NCBI RefSeq assembly: GCF_011386835.1
Contig: NC_088795.1
Coordinates: forward strand, 98,082,434-98,146,433
Source of the DNA: Chrysemys picta bellii
Taxonomy: Eukaryota > Chordata > Testudines > Emydidae
Reading direction: 5' to 3'
Length of the DNA: 64,000 bases
The notes below the pieces were generated by a model. That model saw nothing but the letters and a program-made list of their open reading frames with translations, had not been told where the DNA came from and made no database searches. The position numbers and the translations under genes are program-made. Positions 24,841-37,545 of the stretch are shown here, one piece after another (within the stretch, counting starts at the first letter, position 1; every line of letters starts with the position of its first letter).

Positions 24841-24947
24841 TTGACTGTTATTCTGTTTGATGTGTCCTGAAGGTCACCCGGGTCAAAAAGTTGAGATTCT
24901 TTAAGCCCCAGCTCTTTGCAGCCTCTTAAGAATAAGATGGTGTTGTC
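24841..24947 (-). CDS. LIMCH1: LIMCH1 internal exon: CH domain, middle part
   Basis: The minus strand reads [20 protein letters not shown] and continues through [16 protein letters not shown]. This matches the second half of the type-2 calponin-homology domain of LIMCH1/LMO7, an actin-associated domain. The exon is 107 nt. It starts in phase 0 after a CAG acceptor (24950-24948) and ends two bases into a Lys codon before a GTAAGT donor (24840). The next exon completes the codon. The preceding CH exons (the segment ending near a Thr-Pro-Ile-Ala-Gly-Leu motif in relatives) are not visible further right in the window, so the gene's 5' part lies beyond it. Assignment to LIMCH1 rather than LMO7 rests on the downstream exons. 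Confidence 0.9.
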
Positions 24948-25593
24948 CTGAAATGAGGCAAACAAAATTTAACTCCTCTTTATTACAGAAGATTATCTCA
25001 ATGAATCAACCCCTCCTCTTGCTTACCTAAATTACTGGATCATCCAATCACTTAATCCACTAAATCTAGGACTAACATATTGCCAATTATATAATAAAAT
25101 TTCACTTTGAAGATTCCAGAGAGGAAAAGAGACACATTTTATCTTTGAAATCCATAACTGCACCTCGTTCATTCAGTTCTCCTTGTCAGAAGTCACATGG
25201 CAAGATTTTTTTTAATATATAAAAACAGTTGATATGCCAGCTATCTGCACAACTCTGATCCACTGCAAGTCCTGAGGCCAATGGCCATATTTCAGAACCA
25301 GTCAAAAAGCACAGGTATATAATATATTAATTCACCATTCTAAGTGTGCTACAAAGATGTTAGGTTTACATTAACTGGCCAATTACTTCTAACTAGTGTA
25401 CTTAATTACTCTGCTGTCCTCCCTCCTTAGCCAGCCAAAAGTGGGAGGCAGGGAGAGGAGAAAGACAGTCATTCTCTTCTTTTCCTCAAGCTGGAAATGT
25501 GAAACCACATTTTTCAAACAACAGACCTTTTCTACACAAGAAAGATGCACTAATTTAGTTAAATCAGTGTCCACACAGGAATATGCATGCTTA

Positions 25594-25878
25594 GGCCTGG
25601 TCTACATCTAAAACATAACTATCTAGCTACGTTGCTCAGGGGTGTGAAAATGTCACATCCCCTCAGGGATCTAGCTAAAACGACCTAAGCCCCAGTGTAT
25701 CCACGGCTAGAATTCTTCCATCAACCTAGTTATCACCTCAAGGGGGTGGATTTTTCTACAGTGATGGAAAAACCCTTTCTGTCGTCAATCTAAGACAGAG
25801 TCGACTGAAGTTAGCAGACATAAATTACATCAGCATAAAGCGGTCACAGTTAGTATATCACTTGTGTAGACTTGGCTC
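25594..25878. mobile_element. Harbinger-type MITE (about 285 bp)
   Basis: Preceded by TTA at 25591-25593. It starts GGCCTGGTCTACATCTA and ends in a sequence whose reverse complement is CCAAGTCTACACAAG. Same terminal family as 23641-23886 and the full element at 40405-44684. Confidence 0.65.
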
Positions 25879-26259
25879 CTAGCATCGGCACTGCGTGTAC
25901 GCATCAGGAGGGCTTGTATCAATACACAATGTGGTAAAACCATGAGTATGTATCCCAGTGTGCAACTTGCCGTCATCTGGCACATTGTCTTTTGGAAAAT
26001 TTTGGCAATCCATGGTGGGGCAGAAACAAGTCACACAGGGTGACTGGGAGCAAGGGGTCAAGTTCCTATCATGCAACTTTTGCAATTCCATAATACCATC
26101 CATATCCATATCTATTTTCATGCCTTATCTTAAAAAGCCCACAAACCCATGTAGCACTTCACACTGTCAGCCATCTCTGACAGAAGTGTGGAGCCTGCAC
26201 AGCTCTGCACTATTGTCATGAGTGTTGCAAGCACAGGATGAACGATCCTCTGGTATTTG

Positions 26260-26780
26260 CAGAGTCGCAGGACAAAACCATAGCAATGAGCACCGGAAGC
26301 GCCCTAAAAGTGGGAGGGGCCACCGGCCCCTGGACCGGGCCCCCACCCCCACTCGGTTACCTCTGCCTGAGGCTCTGTCCGCAGTCCATCCACGCTCCAC
26401 CCCGACACCCTACTTCCGTTCAGCCTCTTCCCCCGAGGCCTGACCCCTACTCTGCCTCTTCCAGCCCCAGGCCTCCCCCGCAAGGCCACCCCCGCCCACC
26501 ACTCGCCCCCACTCCTTCCCCTCTCCCAAGGACCCTCCACCCACTGTTCGCTTCTCTCTGCCCCCTCCCCCAAGCCCTCCTGGCACTCACTCCTTTCTGT
26601 CCCCTCCTGCCTTCAGCGTGAGCGACAGGGGGAAGAGGAGCGAGCGGCAGGTGAGAAGAGGTGGAGCGGGGGCAGGAAGGGAGGCACGCCACATCCAGCA
26701 TCTTTCCCCATTTGTGGAGGCTTAACCTCCCCAAGCCACTTATACCTTCTAGCCCTGGCTCCAACGCAGGGACACCAGAA
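26260..26780. repeat. GC-rich interspersed repeat
   Basis: A C-rich, degenerate stretch (CCCACCCCCACTCGGTTACC, then many 'ccctcccccaag' words) resembling the interior of the hAT-type element at 31254-31690. It is probably a nonautonomous element whose ends I could not define. Short ORFs in it are compositional artefacts. Confidence 0.5.
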
Positions 26781-26805
26781 CAAGAGCTGCACTGACAGTG
26801 GCGAA

Positions 26806-27255
26806 ATGAGTGGCGATCACTCTAGGGAAGGTTGCAACGCTGGATTGCTATTGGTCAGTGGGAAGTCATTTGGAGTTAGAAAATCCATAGCGAGGGCCAC
26901 TGTCATGCAAATACGAAGGGCCATTAATAGTCTTCTGCTACACAGGACTGTCACTCTCAATAACATGAAAGACATAGCAGATGGATTTGCAGCAACAGGA
27001 TTCCTGGACTGCAATGGGGCGATAAATGGCACTCATATCCTGATTTTGGCACCTGGCCATAGAGTACATCAACAGAAAGGGCTACTTTTCTGTAGTTATG
27101 CAAGCATTGATGAATCACCGGGGACACTTCACCAACATATGGTTTGCACCAATTTAACTATATTAAGAACGGATACCTTTTGTAGACCCAGTATAACTTT
27201 CTCCTGTAGACCAGTCTTGAGGTCACAGGGAACAAGTGACAATCAGGGTCTATGA
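26806..27255 (+). pseudogene. Degraded Harbinger transposase fragment
   Basis: The frame includes RTVTLNNMKDIADGFAATGF then a GAINGTHI segment, which aligns with the transposase at 43358-44035 (KVVTLGNVQVIVDGFAAMGF, GAIDGTHI). Only the middle of the protein (helix-turn-helix edge and first catalytic block) is visible. The first catalytic Asp of the DDE triad is Asn here, and the sequence after about 27120 loses similarity. An old, inactive copy, diverged from the 40.4-kb element. Confidence 0.75.
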
Positions 27256-28545
27256 GCTTCCGAGGAACTGCCAGAGCATTAGGAATAGTCAGTTAAGTTT
27301 GGGCAGGAGGTAGCGGACTGCACAAATTTCTTCACCCATGCTCCCTCCTACCCCTCCTCTCTTCTTCCGTCTGAAGATGACCTGCCTCCAGTTGGTGGGG
27401 AATAGTAGTGCCATAAAGTGTGCTGGAGCAGTTTTGGGTTCTTTTCTTTTGAACTTCAAAAATAATTTCAGTAGGAGGCTAAGCAAACATTTGAAGCTTT
27501 TCACCCCTCCCTGAACCCCTTCTCATCTATCCCTATATGAAGGGAAACAGTTACAGAACAGAACTCTCACCATCACTACATTTGTTCCCATGTCTTTGTT
27601 TATGTTGCACTTGCACAGATCTGCAAGAACGTCACTGTTTATTTTTTCGGTGTGCAGTGATCAGCACACTAATCGCTCTGGCATTCAGCATACCAACATC
27701 AGTGCAAAAGAAGCTTGCTGTCAGCAGCCACATTGCAAAATCTGGGCTCAAAGAATTTAGAGTGCTACAAATCTTCCTCCGACCCCTGGATAAAATTTAA
27801 TAGCTATGGAGAGAAGCCAGAGAAGAAGCAGCATCAGTTAGGAGAACAGAGAGCCTGCAACCATGAGAGGAAGTCTCATTCGTGACATGAAAAGACTCTT
27901 GTAAAATTCCCATCTGTTTTGCTATTTGCATTATAATTTTTCCACACTAATTCCAACTGAAACATGAACAATGCTGTGTTTTGCCTTTGAAGGAGCACAA
28001 TATGGTTTGTTTCCAAATGGTGGGTGGAGCAGGGTTCAACTCTAATAAAAGTTTGGTTACCTAAGTGTGAAGCGTTTTTAAAAAGTATTTTTTGTTACAA
28101 AATATCCAAGACAAACAGACCTAATAGACTTGGGAAACGTTCAAAGGATAGGATGGCTCAAGGGATTTTTAACAGTGCCTCTTCCCTTTAGATCTGAAAT
28201 TCCAATCCAACCTATGTCAAGAGTGATCAAAATTGGTAACCGCACAATGGCTGTTTGGTGGCCTACGTGAAGTGGGGTCCCAGTTCACTTAACAGCCAAG
28301 TGTTCATATAAAAAAAAATCCACTCTCACAATGCTAAAGCAGTTTTTGCATATGCTGTTGTAGTGATTGTGACAATGAAGTCAACATTTGAAAACAGTCA
28401 CAACAACACAGTATCATGAGTTATTTCCTGCTTTAGAGTTATTTCCTATTTTAAGTATAGATAAGCGTGATAAAGAGGGGATAACAGTGGATTTTAAAAA
28501 AATGGTGACCACTATAAGGTATGTTTTTTCATCACTGAGGTTGGA

Positions 28546-28562
28546 TTTTTTTTTTTTTTTTT
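28546..28562. repeat. Poly-T run (17 nt)
   Basis: A homopolymer of 17 T that could be the reverse-complement poly-A of an unrecognised retroposed sequence. No source element identified. Confidence 0.5.
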
Positions 28563-28844
28563 AATATTGACAATTTTATAGTTTTCAGTTCCTGGAAGCT
28601 CTAGAAGCATAGCAACATTTATTTAAGGAAGATAAATTGATGTTTGAAAGTGACAGATGAACAGGGTAAACCTCCAAAATGCTTCACATTCCTAGAGGCT
28701 GCCAATCCAAAACCAGAATGCTTCCAACAGTACTACTGAACTGAAGCTTTTCTGGTTTGGCTCAGTACTACTTAAAATTGTGTTTATTGTTTTTTTAACA
28801 TACTAGTAAACTATCCTGCTAAACCACAAGGGGGGGGGGGAGAT

Positions 28845-29050
28845 TTGTTATCAAAGCACAGGATTGGGAATCAAGTGACCAAGATTCTCTCTCTGGATTG
28901 TCACAACTTTCATTGGCAAAGTCACTTTCTGGGCTCCATTTTCTTCAGCTATTAAAATAAAGGGAGACCTTGCTTCCCACATCTCACCAGGAGTGCTATG
29001 AAGCTCAGTTCAATATCTTCACTGCTTTGAAATCAGCTGATGGAAGGTGA
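28845..29050 (+). repeat. MIR-like SINE, diverged
   Basis: Matches MIR in order but is diverged: GATTGGGAATCAAGTGACC, then GCAAAGTCACTTTCTGGGCT, TTTTCTTCAGCTATTAAAAT, and a tail with AGGAGTGCTATGAAGCTCAG. Preceded by a run of 9-10 G. Confidence 0.6.
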
Positions 29051-30445
29051 TCCAATTTTTTTTTAGTTGCATAACTATATGAAAGATTTCATGTAGTATC
29101 TGAATACTAAGTGGAAAGACGACGCATTTTCTTTTTTTCAAGCTCACCCAAGTATCTTAAGATTTAGAAACGCTCAGCAAAAAGTTGCAAACTTTATATA
29201 TATTTGAGGTTCAGAAAATAATTCCTTTCAGATCCTGCATATGCAGCAATGCATAATTAGTGTGGTGCATTAAGTGGGCAGGAGGTTGCCTTCCTATGAA
29301 TGATCTTGCTCATGGAGGCAAGCACGATATTGCATTGCATGGAGAAACTGTCATCTGATAAGATACATCACTTCCTGTGCTCCTTTAAGAAAAACAATGG
29401 TGTCTAAAGATTGCTATAAACAAAACAAACACACACAGAGAATTATTTCATTCAATAAGACATCTTCCTCTGTACTTGTAACATGTAATGTAGAGGAAAA
29501 AATGACTTTGGGGTTAAGCTCTTCATTTTCTTTTACTAACATGCTGGATGTTAAACTTGGAAGAGGTCTAATATTGGTAAAACTTTACAAGTTATAACTG
29601 GCCACTCACCAAAGAAATATGTCAACACCATGACAAATACAGGATAGAAACATACGATGATTTTAAGCATTAAACAGTCTGACACTGGTCTGAGAGAACT
29701 CATTAGGCTTGCTATTAGCATTCACATACAAGCAAACCTATCTTGCTTACAAAGATTACAAATTCAAAAGTTACTGGTGTAAATCCTGTGCTAAAACTGA
29801 CAACTTCAGGCTGGAAAGGTTATAGTGTATATGAAACACTACAGGCTTTCACAGCTGAAATTCAACATAGGCAACTTTTCAAATTTAAGGAACAAGACAA
29901 AATCTTAGTTACTTGTGTAGTATTATGATAACATTTTCCACACGCAGTGTGACTGGCATAAATCACAAAATCCTTATTCCCACAGAAAATGGAAATTGAT
30001 GTTTGCTTAGAATAGCCAACCTGTAAAATCACTGTACTGTACATTCATACAGTAGCAATGCCAACTCTGAAAATAAGACAGACTAGTGTGAATCAAACAT
30101 TCACAGCAGGCAAATTCCCTCCCTATTATTTGCTGATCAGATGCAAAGGCAAACAGCTTGAATTGGACTATCTCCATTCATTGCATCTTTCACAGCAGCA
30201 AAATAAAGTATTCACACTCGTTTTTACAGTACAGCACATTAGAATAACTGCTCAATAGTTAGGTATGATCCCATGACTAATTATTGAATGGCCTAGAACA
30301 GGAATAAGGATCAACTCATTAAAAAAAAATCTATATAACACTGGATGCTGTGAAATGAAGGGGCTATGCTGACAGACAACGTCGAAACACATTTGAAAGA
30401 TTGGCTAGATTTGAAAGCTTCTCAGTAGCATTATCATGTTCAGGA

Positions 30446-30860
30446 GCAGAGCTATGTGGGAACCTGATTTTCTGTTTGAGGGAGTTTCACAATTTTGAAA
30501 TTTCCCGAATGGAAGAAAACTAAAAAATTACAGAGTTTTCCACAAACCAAAATTCTCAAAAAAAATTGCACTTTCTTGACAAAAATCAAAAATGTTTTGT
30601 TCCTATTCAGACTTTTTAAAAAATTTATAATAGAAATATAAAATGAAAAACATTGGAACAGAAAATCATTTTGAAACAGAAAAATCTAGATGTCCCATTA
30701 AGGTTCAAATATTACATTTCAACCTTACTGAAAGGGTTGGATTTTTTTTAAATTTTCACTTGGAAATCAATTTTGGTTAAAGACAATGTTTCTGCAAAAC
30801 ATTTTGATTTTGACAAATCAGCATTTTTCAATTTTTCAGTTCTGTCCAAAAATTGCTCTA
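30446..30860. repeat. AT-rich interspersed repeat
   Basis: A long AT-rich stretch with alternating TTTTGAAATTT, AAAATCAAAAATGTTTTG and TTTTTCAATTTTTCAG words. It resembles 18528-18942 in style and perhaps in family. Ends are not defined. Confidence 0.35.
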
Positions 30861-31253
30861 TTTAGTCTCTGAGCTATTTCGCAGCCAGAACTGAAGGAAA
30901 TACCCCAAGTCACAGAGTTAAAGGCTATTACACTGGGTGAATGTTGTCCACATTGTTTTTGCTACAGAAAAAACTCATTTGCTCTCTGTTTTAATAAGTG
31001 TTACATACTGTGGGAAGAGGAAAGCAAAAGAGAAGTTAAGATGGTGAGGAAGGAAGCAGAAGGTAAACTTATTGGTAAGTCAGTTTTGACCCAGTCCTCT
31101 CCTCTCCTCCTACCACAGAATTCCAGACCAGCAAGAATTATAGCCCTATCTAACCCAAATGGCAATTGTTATTTACAGACATTACAATATCCAGACTTCA
31201 CCCACTCACATTCAGTAACTTAGAAAGCAGACAAAAAGTCAAGGTCTTAATAT

Positions 31254-31690
31254 TAGGGTTGCCAACTTGGTGATATTTAAAAACCGGACACTCCAGCAGA
31301 AGTGCCGGAATCTCCCCTGCCCCGCCTCTTCCCCCGAGGTCCCACCCCTGCCCATTCTCCCAAAGCCCCCCTACCCCATCTCTTCCCCTGAGACCCTGCC
31401 CCATCCACTCATCTTCTCCCTTACCCCCCGCCTGCTGCTTTTCCCCTCCCCCCAGGTCAGGAGGGACTTGTCCATGGAGTCAGGGCTGGGAGCTGCAGCT
31501 GCCCGACAAAGGTAGGAGGCAGCCCCGGCTGAGTAGGAGCTGGAGCAGGTGATGACCCAGTCCCTCCCCGCCTCACTCACTCGCAGTATCCGGACTTTGT
31601 GTTGTCCGGTCAATAGATCTGACCGGACACTGTCAGGTCCCCTTTTCGACTGGACTGTCCAGTCGAAAACTGGGTACCCTGGCCACCCTA
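31254..31690. mobile_element. hAT-type nonautonomous element (437 bp) with 8-bp target duplication
   Basis: Left end TAGGGTTGCCAAC and right end GGCCACCCTA are inverted repeats related to the element at 34827. Flanks are CTTAATAT (31246-31253) and CTTAATAC (31691-31698), an 8-bp duplication with one mismatch. The interior is C-rich, with a short self-complementary region near the right end (GTCCAGTCGAAAAC / TTTTCGACTGGAC). Confidence 0.8.
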
Positions 31691-31833
31691 CTTAATACAA
31701 AGAATAGTGAAGAAAGAAAGTAAAGGAGGAGGAAAGGCAGGAAAAGAAAATGAGCAGTCTACCACAAAGTTATTGGCTCTTCCCCCCTCCTAAACGAGAT
31801 TTCATGACAGTAAGGAGATGGGCAGTGTGCAGG

Positions 31834-31980
31834 CAGTGCTTAATTTGTGCGAGGGCTGAGCCCCAGCACCTCTAGGCTTGGCCTTTCATAGCCCCGGCAC
31901 CTCTGGGCTTGCTGCACCAGTTATGAAAGTAAAAAAATTGCTTGCGCCCCAGCACCTCTTTCATTACAAATGAAGTACTG
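31834..31980. mobile_element. Short inverted-end element (147 bp)
   Basis: Left end CAGTGCTTAATTTG and right end CAAATGAAGTACTG are inverted. Flanks TGTGCAGG and TGTGAAGA are only partly alike. The interior carries 'gccccagcacctct' three times. Probably a nonautonomous hAT-like element. Confidence 0.55.
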
Positions 31981-33309
31981 TGTGAAGATAAGGAGGAGGA
32001 ATTACTCAGCATGGAACCCTATAGAATTTTGGGATCAAAAGTGACCCTTAGAAAATGAGTGCAGCCGTAACTAGATTAGGACAGAGGAGGAAAAATCCCT
32101 AGAAAAACAATTGGTTGAATGAAGGTAGAACTGTAAGACTCAAAGGAAGGAAAGCTGTGAGAGGATGGGGAGAAGTCTGGATGAGTCTGAAGTTTGTCCA
32201 AAACACCTGCAGATAGGGTAGTTCAATATCAGTGCCCTTATGTGCCTCCCTGAAGAGAGGGTAAAATAATAAGATCACTTAGGAAGAAAGCAAAGAAAGG
32301 ATTTCTTTCTCAAGGGATCAAAACAAAACAACAAAACCCAATCAACAAAAAACTAACAGCCACCTTTTAAACAAAAGGAAAACCCCAGTAAAGGTAAATG
32401 GGTCTGATGAGGTCCTTTGTCATAACTGGACTCTCTTATGTTTATTTACCATTTGGTTTTGCAGCACTTAATTGGCAGTTAATCAAGGAGGAAAGTTTCC
32501 TGCTACCAGCAGACACTCAGCCACTTAATGAGAGAGAAAAAAAATCTTAAAATCATTAACTTTTCCCGTATACCTTCCAAGATAGCATAGGCATACAAGA
32601 GTGGTGCAGAGAAAGAAGGAACCCAGCATGAGCAGAACAAGAACAACAAGCAGAACAAGATAAGAGTAGTATCCAGCACAGATCTAAACAAAAAAGAAAA
32701 GTGTATTAGGTATGGAAACTAGCAGTGCCTGGATCAATACGATATAGGAAAATGGCTTAATATCAGCTCAACTTGTTCTTTGGGGATGGAGAGGGAACAA
32801 TTGCCCAGATGCCAGTTCCTCTTGTCTTTTCAGGGCTGGCCTTAGTGTTTTTCGCAGCCAGCAAAATGTTTTACCGTCAATCCCAAATAGGCTCTTATAT
32901 TGTATGATCCTACCCACTCTCCATTAATATGGACAAGGATGTTATGATTTACCACCACATTTTTTTTTCTGGGAAAAAAACTGAAAACACAAAAACCAAG
33001 GTCCCCCAAAGGTTATTAAATGAAACCCAAGACACATACTAAATGATTCACATTGTAAGCATATTTATTTCTCAAATATCAACAGACACATTGTTCAAAT
33101 TAAAAGCTTGCAATTCTAAGAAAAAAACAGAAGCCCAATAATAGAGTCCCCAGTCAAACAAATTAGATCACTTTTTTGTCTCTCTCCTTACATAGTAATA
33201 CACATACCAACTGAACTGCTTTTTAAGCACGTCACATATAACACAATGTTGACCAAGCTAATCAGTGTTCTCATATCTTGTCTAGCACATTTTTTAATTA
33301 TTTGTACTC

Positions 33310-33420
33310 TGGTGGTACCCAGAAACTGTAATTAAGTTTGGGCTCTATGTGGTATGCACTGTACAAACACACAACAAAATACACCTAAAGAACTTACAAC
33401 ACAGACAAGACAGATCTAGG
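33310..33420. repeat. Ancient interspersed repeat fragment
   Basis: Contains a phrase like GTGGTATGCACTGTACAAAC followed by ACTTACAACACAGACAAGAC, which I associate with an old amniote repeat family also represented near 6960-7200. Low certainty. Confidence 0.35.
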
Positions 33421-34826
33421 GTTGGGATGGAAGGGTATCCAACATGCAAGCACGGTGAGGTGGGTGATGAGCGGCAAATGTTAATTCTGCAGGTTTAAAA
33501 AATTTGTTTTGTTTTATAAATTATAGCGGGGGAACGATGTCAGAAGGGGGAGAGGATAAGTTATTAGGACCGTAAGAGCAGGGGGAAAAGGGTAATACTG
33601 AGGGTGAGAGAGAAGGGAAAAACAGAGGAGGAGAAAAGAAGAGAAAGAAGAGACCATGCAGGGGCAAAACTATGTGAACGAAGTGGATATATATATATCC
33701 AAATCAAAGGAAAAACAGAGCCTTATGACATCACTGCCATCCAAAGATATCCTGCAGCTGGCTGCCTCAGCTCACAGCTCCTGTCAGGGGAGGAAAGTTT
33801 CTTTGTTCCTGGGGCTACTCCACCCAGAGTTTATCTTTTTTCACAGGCCCACGACTGGAGATATGGGTGGGAGGAGGCTGTACGTGCCCTGGATGCCTGT
33901 CATCACGTCTGATCTCTGCCAATGCCTGTTAGGTGCGGACATGAGCCTGAATACCTGGTTAACAAGGCTCTCCATCTTTAAGACTAGTCAGCAGGTTAGT
34001 GCCCTTTCACTTCTCCTTATCTCAAACTTTGACAGGTCTCTGGTTCGTGCAGGGGAAATTCTGTTGTGTTCTCTGCCCACCTTCACCCCCTGCAGAGTAC
34101 AAATTTCCTCACTGGGAGAATTTGTGAACTGAGCAACCTGTAGTAGTCACTGCTAGAATATTGATGCTATCGCTTATCCCTGCAGACAAAGGGCTGGGGA
34201 GGGAATGAGGAGCATTCTGCAGTATGTACGTACCTGAACGTATGCGTAGTTTTGTATCTGGAGGGACAAGATAAATTTTCAAACAAACTGATCAACTGAT
34301 ACCCTAATCTTTGAGGAGGGAAGACTCAAACAGTGGGCATTTCTCTGATTTGCCACCACTGGGAAACAACCAGTGTAGACTAGTTTGCCTACAGACATAA
34401 GCCAGGTTGTGTCCTGCAGACTCTATACTTCCGCAGGCCATGCTCTGACTTTGAGGCCAGGATAATCATAGCCATTTGCCTGCTTTCACCTCTCCTTGGA
34501 CATGGGGTGCCTTCATGCCATTGTGGCTACTGGCACCTCAAAGATATGGTAGCAGTCACTTCACAACACATACAAGATTCCTTTCCATCCCTATCCCTTA
34601 CCCCTTCTAGAGTTATCCAGCATCCAGTCCCCACTATTTATCTGCTTGACAACTTAGGCCTCCATGATTTCCTGACTTTCTCTACAACCCTCTTTATTTT
34701 TGATCAGTGATCTCAGAAGGAGAAGGGAAAAGAACAAGGCTATGTTTAGTGAGCAGATACCTGAGCAAGGTAAAACCCAGACCCTACTGAAGTCAGTGGG
34801 AGTTCACCCCATGATTCCATTGCAAA

Positions 34827-34948
34827 TAGGGTGACCAGATGTCCCAATTTTATAGGGACAGTCCCAATATTCAGGGCTTTCTCTTATATAGGTGCCTATT
34901 ACTCCCCACCCCGTCCCAATTTTTCACACTTGCTATCTTGTCACCCTA
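34827..34948. mobile_element. hAT-type MITE (122 bp) with perfect 8-bp target duplication
   Basis: Starts TAGGGTGACCAGATGTCCCA and ends TTGTCACCCTA, so the termini are inverted repeats. The flanking 8-mers are identical: ATTGCAAA at 34819-34826 and at 34949-34956. I recognise this as a common short sauropsid hAT-type repeat. Confidence 0.9.
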
Positions 34949-37329
34949 ATTGCAAAGGAGCTAAAACTATGGGGAGGACAGAGTACAGATGGCTAGGGCT
35001 AGAGGGGCTCAGCACCCCAAATCTATCTCTGCTGCCAGAGTGATCCAAAGCATTGCTCCAGCACCTGAAATAGAGGGCAAAGCTACGCTCCGGCATTTCA
35101 GAACTAGTCACAGCACACTCCCTACCCATCAGCTTCGCTCCACTCCCAGCTTCCCTGTGCACATGCACCCACCTGCCGACCTTGCCTGAGACTTGTAGTC
35201 TGCCAAGGGACTGGGCTCCCTGCCCCACCCAGCTGGCTTTGGACTCTGCACATTAGAACTTCCACAAGGCCGGGCAGGAGGCTGGGGCTACACACTAGGG
35301 AAGCAGCAGTGCATGTAAGCTGGGTTGACTGTGTTAACGTCAGCAACGACTCCCTAGAGTTCAAGGGTATAGGCTTCGCCTGATGAGTATTGGTACCTTG
35401 GCAAACTGCTCTCACACCCTGCAGGCTCCTTCTGGACACCAGGGACAACCCTCTGCCCTTCCCTAGCTCTGCTAGATCACAGGGAGTTATTCATTCCTCA
35501 TCCTCCACCCCTCCAAAAAACCCCATCTTATCTCCTACTCCTTTTGCTACATTTTACTTTGTTTCATTTGGCATTAAATTAATTAACTATCCTTAGCCCT
35601 GGCCCAACCCTGCAGAACAAGAGCTGCCACACTGCAGGGTGATCTCGCTTTCCAACCCCTCCTCCCCACCTTGGGGCCTCCTCTCCACACCAGGCCAGGA
35701 TAGGGACAGTGACCCCCACACGCACACACCAGAGAGCTGGGCTTGACACACCCACCCACACAGAGAGCAGGCTCTCTCCAAATGTGGGTGGGAAACTTCC
35801 CCCATTCCGCACATCTTGCCTTCCCCCAAGAATATTTTCACGAGCTGCCTATGGGACAGAGATGGAGACAGGTGAAGCTTGGATCCTTATGCTGCCTGTG
35901 AAATGACTGTCATTTGGTCTCTTTCTTTCTTGGTAAGAGACTATGACATTTGCTGTTATGAAATCTTACCAGAAAATTTCATGACAAGACAGAGATTTAA
36001 AGAAATGTCATACCGGTATCACATCATATAGTTACTAATACAAAACAGCTCAGGATCCAGGTTCAACACTCCTCTTTATCTTGTAGCTCCTCGTTATCCA
36101 TTGCGCCGGCAATACTTTATGCAAAAAATGTTGCAAAGAGAAAAATCCAACTTTCATTTATATTTTTAAAAAATTGGGATTATTCTATGTGTATTAAAAG
36201 TACTATAAAATCTTTAATATAGACTTCAAGGACCACTGAAAACATGCTCTGTTTTTATTCTCCTTGTGTTCTAGGACACCATTGTCCTCAGACCTTTGTG
36301 CACTTGAATTGTTTTGAAGGAAACTGGGCATTCACTCCCAAAGCCATCTACTTAACACACCAATACAGCATGATCATATCTGCTGCCCCTCAACTGACCT
36401 TCACAGCAAAATACAAAAATGAATACGCTCTACAGTTTAAAAAAAGCTACTTTACAAGTTTACACTGTATTTTTGTGTAACAATTAAGCGACCACACAGT
36501 GCGAAAAAATATAAACAGAGCATGAATACCCACTTAAGCTATCTCAAACAAAGGCAGCCATCCAAAATCTACTGTTTAAGGCAAAGTGTTTTAATAGCTA
36601 AGAAAAATATTTCTAGTTTAAAATCTAAGTTATTCACATAAATGACTACAGTAGATGTTATTAAAAACCAAACATCCTATTAATCAGAGACTACTGAGTA
36701 ATAGGACCACCAAAGAAATGTCAGACATATATTTAGCATTCAAACTTAGAGTACAGTTTTTACAAGATGCATTGCTAACATATTTAAAAAATGACTTTAG
36801 GTGTTGCATATAATTTAATGATGTTTGAAGCCATAGATCAAAAAGGTATAGCCCCTAAAATAATTCAAGTGAAACAATAGTAATAATTTAAACTCCAATA
36901 TAAACAAATTGCATTTGTAAATCTTTCATGCGTTAAAGATGGCAATCAAGGATGGCTATATATATCTTTACATGTTGCTTTTATTGACTTATCCCACAGC
37001 TTAACCCATACTTATAGCACAGTTGTGTGTCAGAAGCAGTGTGTGAGAGACAGTCTCTCTGTGCTAGATTGTGGTTGTGTGATAGGGAATAGACTATCTA
37101 CTGACATTTACAGTCAAATCTAACACTCATTGGGCCCTTACGCCACACATTATACCTGTGGATTGTGTTACCCGGGTGCAAACAGCCTATACTCTACTCT
37201 TCACTCCAACAGTGGTAGTTGGAAGCAGGGGGAGAGAAATACTTTATTCTCTAGCTGGAGCAGCAGTGACTAACTCCAGGGAACAACCTCCATCTTTCCT
37301 TTGAAACAAGTTGCTCTCTGATAAATAAA

Positions 37330-37545
37330 TAAATAAATGGAGATATCCCATCTCCTAGAACTGGAAGGGACCTTGAAAGGTCATCAAGTCCAGCCCCCTG
37401 CCTTTCACTAGCAGGACCAAATACTGATTTTGCCCCAGATCCCTAAGTGGCCCCCTCAAGGATTGAACTCACAACCCTGGGTTTAGCAGACCAATGCTCA
37501 AACCACTGAGCTATCCCTCCCCCCCACTGAGCTATCCCTCCCCCC
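37330..37545 (-). repeat. tRNA-derived SINE, minus strand, with duplicated 5' end
   Basis: Reverse-oriented copy of the SINE at 4113: CR1-like tail at left (ACTGGAAGGGACCTTGAAAG) and tRNA-like head at right (CTCAAACCACTGAGCTATCC). The last 20 nt of the head (CACTGAGCTATCCCTCCCCC) is present twice in tandem at about 37503-37545. Preceded on the left by an AAAT run. Confidence 0.85.

Noticed and set aside
26238..26764. Pro/Arg-rich frames on both strands, and the idea of a CpG-island promoter
   Set aside because: C-rich repeat composition explains the frames; no initiation or first-exon signal follows in phase with LIMCH1.
32503..32691. Hydrophobic minus-strand frame resembling a signal peptide
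   Set aside because: The hydrophobicity comes from AG/CT-rich low-complexity DNA (repeated 'gaacaa' words); no gene context.
33656..34132. 158-codon plus-strand frame, one of the longest outside transposons
   Set aside because: No recognisable domain, overlaps another long frame in a different phase, no splice or promoter context.
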